From Chitinophagaceae bacterium (GTDB taxonomy: Bacteria; Bacteroidota; Bacteroidia; Chitinophagales; Chitinophagaceae): 64,000 bases of DNA. This document shows, piece after piece, positions 58,912 through 64,000 of this stretch. The notes under the pieces are model-generated. The model saw only the letters and a program-made list of their open reading frames with translations, had not been told where the DNA came from and made no database searches. A program made the translations under genes and the position numbers. The DNA is taken from the NCBI GenBank assembly GCA_016703625.1, contig JADJBP010000001.1:806001-870000 (forward strand), in the 5' to 3' direction. How positions within the stretch are numbered: the stretch's first letter is position 1; the number at the start of each line of letters is the position of its first letter.

Positions 58912-60093
58912 TTTAAACGCATTAATCCCCGTCACATCCATTCCCGTGATCAGCAAATGAATATCATGCGTACCCTCATAAGTAATTACACTTTCCAGGT
59001 TCATCATGTGACGCATTACCGGGTATTCGCCTGTAATGCCCATACCGCCCAGCATCTGGCGGGCATCCCTGCAAATATTTGTTGCCACTTCACAGGCATT
59101 CCGCTTGGCCATACTCACCTGCTGTGGTGTTACTTTACCTTCGTTCATCAACACACCAAGCCGCCAGTTCATTAACTGGGCCTTTGTAATTTCGGTTACC
59201 ATCTCTGCCAGTTTTTTCTGCTGCAGCTGAAAACTGCCGATAGGTTTTCCAAACTGGATCCTTTCTTTACTGTAGTTTAATGCTGTATCATAACAATCCA
59301 TAGCAGCGCCAATTGCACCCCAGGCAATTCCATATCTTGCCTTGGTTAAACATCCCAATGGCCCTTTCAATCCTTTTACATTGGGTAATATATTTTCTTT
59401 GGGAATTTTTACATTGTCGAATACCAGCTCCCCGGTTGCACTGGCACGCAGGCTCCATTTACCATGTGTGGTTGGGGTACTGAAACCTTCCATGCCCCTT
59501 TCCACGATCACGCCTTTTATATCTCCGGTTTCATCTTTAGCCCAAACCACGGCCACCTGTGCAAAAGGCGCATTGCTGATCCACATTTTTGCACCATTCA
59601 GTAAAACATGGTCACCGGCGTCTTTAATAGTTGTTAGCATTCCGCTGGGGTCGCTGCCATGATTGGGTTCGGTTAAACCAAAACAACCAAGCCACTCACC
59701 GCTGGCCAGTTTTGGTAAATATTTGTTGCGTTGTTCCTCATTTCCATATTGATAAATGGGAAACATCACCAGGCTGCCCTGCACGCTGGCTGTTGAACGT
59801 ACACCACTATCGCCACGTTCCAGTTCCTGCATCATCAAACCATAACTGATATAATCCAGTCCGCCGCCGCCATATTGTTCCGGTACGGTAGGACCAAAAC
59901 AGCCCAGGTCGCCCAGCTGTTTGATGATCTGTTGCGGAAATTCGGCCCGCTGGGCATAATCTTCTATAATGGGGGAGATCTCTTTTTTTACATAATTGCG
60001 TACAGATTCACGAATGAGCTTATGTTCATCCGTCAGCAGTTCATCAACATTAAAATAATCGGGAGATTGAAAATTGTCTGTTTTAGCAGCCAT
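58909..60093 (-). CDS. Acyl-CoA dehydrogenase, glutaryl-CoA dehydrogenase type
   Basis: 394 residues. Markers are CFGLTEPNHGSDPSGM, WISNAPFAQVAVVWAK, RQMLGGMGITGEYPVMRHM and the catalytic Glu in VITYEGTHDIHLLITG, the last being usual in glutaryl-CoA dehydrogenases. It oxidises and decarboxylates glutaryl-CoA to crotonyl-CoA, which then enters the Hbd-type dehydrogenase next door after hydration, so the pair fits lysine or tryptophan degradation. It is intact and flanked by octamer arrays on both sides. Confidence 0.9.
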   Translation of the reverse strand: MAAKTDNFQSPDYFNVDELLTDEHKLIRESVRNYVKKEISPIIEDYAQRAEFPQQIIKQLGDLGCFGPTVPEQYGGGGLDYISYGLMMQELERGDSGVRSTASVQGSLVMFPIYQYGNEEQRNKYLPKLASGEWLGCFGLTEPNHGSDPSGMLTTIKDAGDHVLLNGAKMWISNAPFAQVAVVWAKDETGDIKGVIVERGMEGFSTPTTHGKWSLRASATGELVFDNVKIPKENILPNVKGLKGPLGCLTKARYGIAWGAIGAAMDCYDTALNYSKERIQFGKPIGSFQLQQKKLAEMVTEITKAQLMNWRLGVLMNEGKVTPQQVSMAKRNACEVATNICRDARQMLGGMGITGEYPVMRHMMNLESVITYEGTHDIHLLITGMDVTGINAFK

Positions 60094-60101
60094 TGTAATG
60101 T

Positions 60102-60187
60102 TTATTGGTTAATTCGTTAATTAGTTAATCTGTTAATCCGTTAATCTGTTAATGTTAATCCGTTAATCCGTTAAGTGGTTAATACGT
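60102..60187. repeat. Octamer array upstream of the acyl-CoA dehydrogenase gene
   Basis: Eleven units: TTATTGGT, TAATTCGT, TAATTAGT, TAATCTGT, TAATCCGT, TAATCTGT, TAATGT (6), TAATCCGT, TAATCCGT, TAAGTGGT, TAATACGT. It begins 8 bases from the start codon. Its consensus TAATCCGT equals that of the array between exbB and exbD, 9 kb away. Confidence 0.95.
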
Positions 60188-60287
60188 GGACTCAGATCTT
60201 GCCATTCAGATTGGTATCTGTACCGCAAATATAAATACGTTGAATCAGAAGCAAATTTTTTGTTTTTTGCCCCGGATTATTTAAAAA

Positions 60288-60412
60288 CCCGACAGCGGCT
60301 TTAGAACCCCGACAGTGGTTGCAAACCTTGTCGGCGGTTATTGTAAATAATCCAAATAACCGCCGACAGGGCCTAGAGCCGCTGTCGGGGTTTTTTAACC
60401 GCTGTCAGAGTT
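60288..60412. repeat. Nested palindromic element
   Basis: Outer arms CCCGACAGCGGCTTTAG and CTAGAGCCGCTGTCGGGG enclose inner arms TGTCGGCGGTTATT and AATAACCGCCGACA. A third pair of GACAGTGG / CCGCTGTC words sits between. A large cruciform is possible in a 400-base gene-free gap. Similar CCCCGACAG words are dispersed repeats in Bacteroidetes. Confidence 0.85.
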
Positions 60413-60492
60413 TGTATTTTTTTAAAAAAATAATTAAATGGATGCAACATTGATCAAATAACCATGTCTCTTAACTATAAAAACCTGGATTT

Positions 60493-61044
60493 TTGGAATT
60501 AGCTGTATTACCGCAAAGGGATGAACTGATAGAACGCTGCCTGCAGGGTGACCGCCTGGGCTACCGGGAATTATATGACCGTTATTCAAAGGCCATGTAC
60601 AATACATGCCTGCGTATTCTGAATCATGCTACGGAAGCCGAGGATGTACTGCAGGAAAGTTTTATTGAGGCGTTTAAAAACCTCGATAAGTTTGAATACA
60701 GGTCGAGTTTTGGAGGTTGGCTTAAACAGATCTGTATTAACAGGAGTATTAACCAGCTCAGGAAAAGAAAAGTGGAATGGGTGGATATAGAACGGGTAAC
60801 CGGTTACGACCCGGTTGATGAAATGCCGGTAGATGAAGCCGCCATCGATCTTAAGGTGGAAACGGTAAAATCAGCGATCATGCAATTGCCGGATGGGTAC
60901 CGAACTGTTTTGAACCTGTACCTCCTGGAAGGTTATGATCATGAAGAAATTGCGGAGATCCTGCATGTGGCCGAATCAACCACAAGAACACAATACATGC
61001 GGGCCAAACAAAAATTATTGCAACTATTAAAGGGTATATCATGA
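60493..61044 (+). CDS. ECF sigma factor
   Basis: 183 residues. Region 2 markers LQGDRLGYRELYDRYSKAMY and ATEAEDVLQESFIEAFKNL, region 4 marker YLLEGYDHEEIAEILHVAES. TTG 60493 is used as the start. A better start, ATG 60464 (MSLNYKNLDF), is joined if one T is added in the run at 60490-60494. The stop overlaps the next start by 4 bases (ATGA), so it is coupled to the following gene. Confidence 0.9.
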   Translation: MELAVLPQRDELIERCLQGDRLGYRELYDRYSKAMYNTCLRILNHATEAEDVLQESFIEAFKNLDKFEYRSSFGGWLKQICINRSINQLRKRKVEWVDIERVTGYDPVDEMPVDEAAIDLKVETVKSAIMQLPDGYRTVLNLYLLEGYDHEEIAEILHVAESTTRTQYMRAKQKLLQLLKGIS

Positions 61045-61609
61045 GTAATAAATTGAAAAATTTTATACAGGATAACCGCAGGGCTTTTGATGATGAAATG
61101 CCACCCGGTAAAATATGGGATCAAATTGATGCTTCTTTTCTGATGTTCCCAAAAAGAGAAAATCATATGGACTCCTGTACAAATGGGCCATGGCCGCGGC
61201 AGCCATGCTGGTGATCGCATCGGGGATATTTTACCTGGCCGTAAGAACAGACACGGTAACTCCCATTGCTGCCATCGAAAAAGAAACGGGTAAGCTGCCA
61301 CCGGAATATGAATCGCAGATGAATCTCTTTGTAAAAATGATTGACACAAAGCAGGAAGAATTGAAAATGCTTGCCGGGGAGCAACCTGAACTTTACCGGA
61401 AGTTCACCACCGACATAATCCAGCTGGATAGTTCATACCATACCCTTAAAAACCAGCTCGGCAGTACGCCCAACCGGGAAATGCTGCTGGAAGCGATGAT
61501 TCAAAATCTGCAGCTGCAGCTGAATGTACTGAATCAGCAATTAAACATCATTAACCAGATAAAACAATCAAAAAAGTATAACCATGAAAAAATTGATCAG
61601 ACCATTTAA
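61041..61609 (+). CDS. Probable anti-sigma factor with one membrane segment (frame broken near 61155)
   Basis: About 189 residues. The N-terminal part is short and cytoplasmic (MSNKLKNFIQDNRRAFDDEM; PPGKIWDQI), then comes a membrane segment (MAAAAMLVIASGIFYLAV), then a helical coiled C-terminal region (EQPELYRKFTTDII; LQLQLNVLNQQL). The break near PKREN/KSYGLLYKWAM is one base. Coupled to the sigma factor by overlap and 26 bases into the next gene. Confidence 0.75.
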
Positions 61610-62585
61610 AACATTATTGCCGTTATTGATGCTGCTGCAGGTCAATGCATTTGCACAAAATGACAACGACAATAAGAACGATGACAACAAAAAGTATGGA
61701 TTTGAAAAAAGTAAATCCGTTAACAGGACATACAATGTGTCCGCAACCGACCGGCTGAATATTTCGAATTCTTTTGGTAAGGTAGAAGTGAATACCTGGA
61801 ATAAGAACGAGATCAAAGTTGATGTGAACATTGAAGTATCTGCCAATACCGATGCGCTTGCACAGAAAATGATCGACCGGATTTCTGTATCGGATGAAAA
61901 AAACGGAAAAGAGATCTCCTTTAAAACAACGATAAAGGATATGAATAATTCCAAAGGGGAGAAAAGCAGGATGACGATCAATTACAGGATTTCCATGCCG
62001 GCTTCAAATCCTTTGCAGGTAAAGAACGAATTCGGTGCCACCATCATTCCGGATCATGCGGGCGAAGTGGACCTGGTGAGCAAGTTTGGATCATTAACAG
62101 CCGGGAACCTGTCGAATGTAAAAAATGTACAGGTAGAGTTTGGTAAAGCAAATATTGAAAGTATCAATAACGGTAACCTGGTGATCAAATATTCAAATGC
62201 AACATTGGGAAAACTAACGGGTACCATTAAGCTGAATGCAGAATTCAGTACCGTGATAAAAATGGACCTGGATAGCAGGCTCGCAGGCCTGGATATAAAA
62301 GCGTCTTACTCAACTGTAAATTTAAAACCCGCCACTGATATGTCTGCATCCTATACCATCAATACCAGTTTTGGCAGTTTTAAGAACCGTACTGAGGTAA
62401 AATTTGACGGGGATGACAATGACAAACAGGACAAAGGCCCAAAATTTGATTTCCAGTATAATGGAAAATCCGGCAGCGGCAATACCCGGATACATGTAAA
62501 TACCAGTTTTGGAAATGTGATCCTGGGAGAACCCCGCCCGGAAGATATTAAAAGCAAATCGAAGACCAAGACAAAGACCTCTTAG
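61584..62585 (+). CDS. DUF4097-type exported protein (putative adhesin)
   Basis: 333 residues. Signal peptide at 1-24 (LQVNAFAQ). The body is a run of beta-strand repeats (ISNSFGKVEVNTWNKNEIKV; LVSKFGSLTAGNLSN; INTSFGSFKNR) typical of DUF4097-like right-handed helical proteins. A Lys/Ser/Thr-rich tail follows. It overlaps the anti-sigma gene by 26 bases, so it is part of the ECF operon. In many Bacteroidetes this three-gene set is an envelope-response unit. Confidence 0.82.
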   Translation: MKKLIRPFKTLLPLLMLLQVNAFAQNDNDNKNDDNKKYGFEKSKSVNRTYNVSATDRLNISNSFGKVEVNTWNKNEIKVDVNIEVSANTDALAQKMIDRISVSDEKNGKEISFKTTIKDMNNSKGEKSRMTINYRISMPASNPLQVKNEFGATIIPDHAGEVDLVSKFGSLTAGNLSNVKNVQVEFGKANIESINNGNLVIKYSNATLGKLTGTIKLNAEFSTVIKMDLDSRLAGLDIKASYSTVNLKPATDMSASYTINTSFGSFKNRTEVKFDGDDNDKQDKGPKFDFQYNGKSGSGNTRIHVNTSFGNVILGEPRPEDIKSKSKTKTKTS

Positions 62586-62610
62586 TAAAAGTATAGCCAT
62601 GAATCATAAA

Positions 62611-62641
62611 AGGCCTGTGATCTGTTCACAGGCCTTTTTTT
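62611..62641 (+). terminator. Intrinsic terminator of the ECF operon
   Basis: AGGCCTGTGA TCTGT TCACAGGCCT followed by TTTTTT; a 10-bp perfect stem, 26 bases past the stop. Confidence 0.93.
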
Positions 62642-62688
62642 GCAATAGAAAATGTGGCAGCCTGGGAATGGTTCTTCCTGTTCAGGGA

Positions 62689-62889
62689 TCAGTCTGTTTG
62701 TTCAAGTATGAAGATATCTTCAACAGGTTTGCCGAATTCCCGGGCTATTTTAAGCGCCAAAACGGTAGAGGGAACATATTTATTTGCTTCCATGGCATTA
62801 ATGGTTTGCCTGCTCAACGATACTTTATTGGCCAGGTGTTCCTGCGTTAATCCCTTTATGGCTCTTTGTACTTTGATATTATTTTTCAT
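62689..62889 (-). CDS. Small XRE-family helix-turn-helix regulator
   Basis: 66 residues from ATG 62889. The HTH is GLTQEHLANKVSLSRQTINAMEANKY, a YozG-like type that usually sits next to a membrane protein gene. The start overlaps the end of the upstream membrane protein by 11 bases. It likely represses its own operon through the palindrome at 63385-63429. Confidence 0.9.
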   Translation of the reverse strand: MKNNIKVQRAIKGLTQEHLANKVSLSRQTINAMEANKYVPSTVLALKIAREFGKPVEDIFILEQTD

Positions 62890-63355
62890 CGGTAGCAGTT
62901 TTAGCATTTTTGTACATCAGGTAATTGAACCGGGTAATGAAAATGATCAGCACGGTAAACATGTTATAGATCATCACGTTAAAAAAAGCCATGCCATATA
63001 CAAATATAAAAGCAAGCAGTAACAGGATATAACTTACCAAAACGGCCCAAAGCAGTGATGATAAGCGTATGTTGGCAATGAATTCATCTTCATTTTTTTC
63101 TTTTGAAAAACTGACCAGCATGGCACCAATGATGAATAATACCGCAATAAACGTATTGGTGATATTGGTATGAATAAAACTGAAATATTGCTTTTTACCA
63201 AATACTTCGTCGTTGAAAAAAGCAAATACTGTTGTATTGAGCCAGTCAGCCTCAAAGCCTGTTATACTGAGGATGATACCTGCAATGGTTGCAGGAACCA
63301 GGATAAACCAGCCAATGGTTTTGAACCTGGATGGTAATAAAAGTTGATGTTGCAT
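62879..63355 (-). CDS. Membrane protein partner of the XRE regulator
   Basis: 158 residues from ATG 63355 with four hydrophobic segments: about 16-36, 57-79, 99-118 and 122-143. Not recognised beyond the common XRE/four-TM pairing. It is the first gene of the two-gene operon. Confidence 0.72.
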   Translation of the reverse strand: MQHQLLLPSRFKTIGWFILVPATIAGIILSITGFEADWLNTTVFAFFNDEVFGKKQYFSFIHTNITNTFIAVLFIIGAMLVSFSKEKNEDEFIANIRLSSLLWAVLVSYILLLLAFIFVYGMAFFNVMIYNMFTVLIIFITRFNYLMYKNAKTATDEK

Positions 63356-63384
63356 AATATAAAGTTTTAGCAAATGTAAAAAAA

Positions 63385-63429
63385 ATCTTACAATATGACA
63401 AAATAATCTTACATTTTGTAAGATTATTT
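63385..63429. promoter_or_regulatory. Probable operator of the XRE operon
   Basis: A 13-bp perfect inverted repeat AAATAATCTTACA TTT TGTAAGATTATTT (63401-63429) with an extra ATCTTACA half-site at 63385-63392, 21 bases (two helix turns) from the matching half at 63406-63413. It lies between the divergent XRE operon and SGNH gene. Confidence 0.7.
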
Positions 63430-63484
63430 TAACATTTGATAGCCGGGTTTACTTCATTAACTTTATGCTGTATATAAGTAAGCC

Positions 63485-64000
63485 ATGATAACATATTCCT
63501 ATTTAGCCCTGGGTGACAGCTATTCTATTGGCGAACAGGTAGCTTTTGCCGATAACTTTCCAAACCAAACCATCCAACTGTTGCGCAAAGACAGCTTTGG
63601 TTTTTATGCGCCGGAGATCATTGCAAAAACCGGGTGGACTACTGATGAGTTAAACGAAGCCATTGAAAATACGGTATTGCTTGAGACCTATGATATTGTT
63701 TCGCTCCTGATCGGTGTAAATAATCAATACCGTGGCCGCAGTGCAACTGAATTTAAAATTGAATTTGAACAGCTACTGCAACTGGCCATCGGGTTTGCCG
63801 GTAATAAACCTTACCGTGTTTTTGTGTTGAGTATACCGGATTGGGGTATTACGCCTTTTGCATCAACCCTGTTGATTGATGGAAAGGGAACAGACACCCA
63901 AAAAGTTGCTGAAGAGATAGATGCCTACAATTATATATGTGAAACATCAGCAAAACAGTTCTTAACCAATTTCATAAATATTACCGCATCACAAAGGGAA
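63485..64000 (+). CDS. SGNH/GDSL hydrolase, cut by the window edge
   Basis: 172 residues visible from ATG 63485 and open to the right edge. Block I is YLALGDSYSIGEQV with the catalytic Ser, and a later IGVNNQYRGRS fits block III. Esterase or lipase activity is expected, with no substrate visible. No signal peptide, so likely cytoplasmic. Confidence 0.82.
   Translation, partial: MITYSYLALGDSYSIGEQVAFADNFPNQTIQLLRKDSFGFYAPEIIAKTGWTTDELNEAIENTVLLETYDIVSLLIGVNNQYRGRSATEFKIEFEQLLQLAIGFAGNKPYRVFVLSIPDWGITPFASTLLIDGKGTDTQKVAEEIDAYNYICETSAKQFLTNFINITASQRE

Noticed and set aside
62599..63022. Plus-strand genes after the ECF operon terminator
   Set aside because: They are antisense shadows of the XRE regulator and its membrane partner.

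Overview
The window looks like a chromosome segment of a Bacteroidetes bacterium, most likely family Chitinophagaceae. The evidence is base composition near 40% GC, short signal peptides cleaved before Gln, a C-terminal type IX secretion (T9SS) sorting domain, PD40-OmpA and S74-chaperone surface proteins, an unlinked MnmA/ThyA/PntAB housekeeping set, and promoters of the TTTG-N20-TAnnTTTG type. No rRNA, tRNA, CRISPR, integrase or transposase gene was seen.

Layout. 0.1-6.3 kb: one operon for a TolC / membrane-fusion / two-ATPase / two-permease ABC exporter. 6.3-14.8 kb, mostly minus strand: DUF2132 protein, proton antiporter, two unrelated isocitrate dehydrogenases, GNAT, Cys/Met PLP enzyme, DinB, lipoprotein, mnmA. 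14.9-24.2 kb: thyA, PD40-OmpA protein, folA, methyltransferase, three-gene transhydrogenase (pnt), HD protein, rsmF. 24.2-26.3 kb: LysM protein and fmt. 26.4-37.6 kb: a minus-strand run of seven exported proteins, four of them unrecognised and nearly contiguous, upstream of which a histidine kinase and response regulator read the other way. 40.4-49.4 kb: a NamZ-like muramidase, FKBP isomerase, pepT, TPR protein, two small paralogous membrane proteins facing each other, and a TlpA-like thioredoxin. 49.7-58.8 kb: SPFH protein, ExbB/ExbD pair, prmC, ribD, YigZ, YjbR, YdeI, methyltransferase, unknown pair, 3-hydroxyacyl-CoA dehydrogenase. 58.9-64 kb: glutaryl-CoA-type dehydrogenase, an ECF sigma/anti-sigma/DUF4097 operon, a small XRE regulator with a membrane partner, and an SGNH hydrolase cut by the right edge.

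Two properties dominate. First, about 35 genes or gene parts are broken by single-base gains or losses, mostly losses in A/T runs. The rate is far too high for real decay in housekeeping genes and points to an uncorrected long-read consensus. I report such genes as one feature across the frames and give the break position. Second, many short intergenic gaps are filled, often exactly from a stop codon to the next gene, by degenerate tandem arrays with a strict period of 7 or 8 bases. The sequence differs from locus to locus but the period is kept. Heptamer arrays also sit inside the reading frames of fmt and rsmF, and a palindromic repeat sits inside thyA. This repeat system is the most unusual thing in the window.
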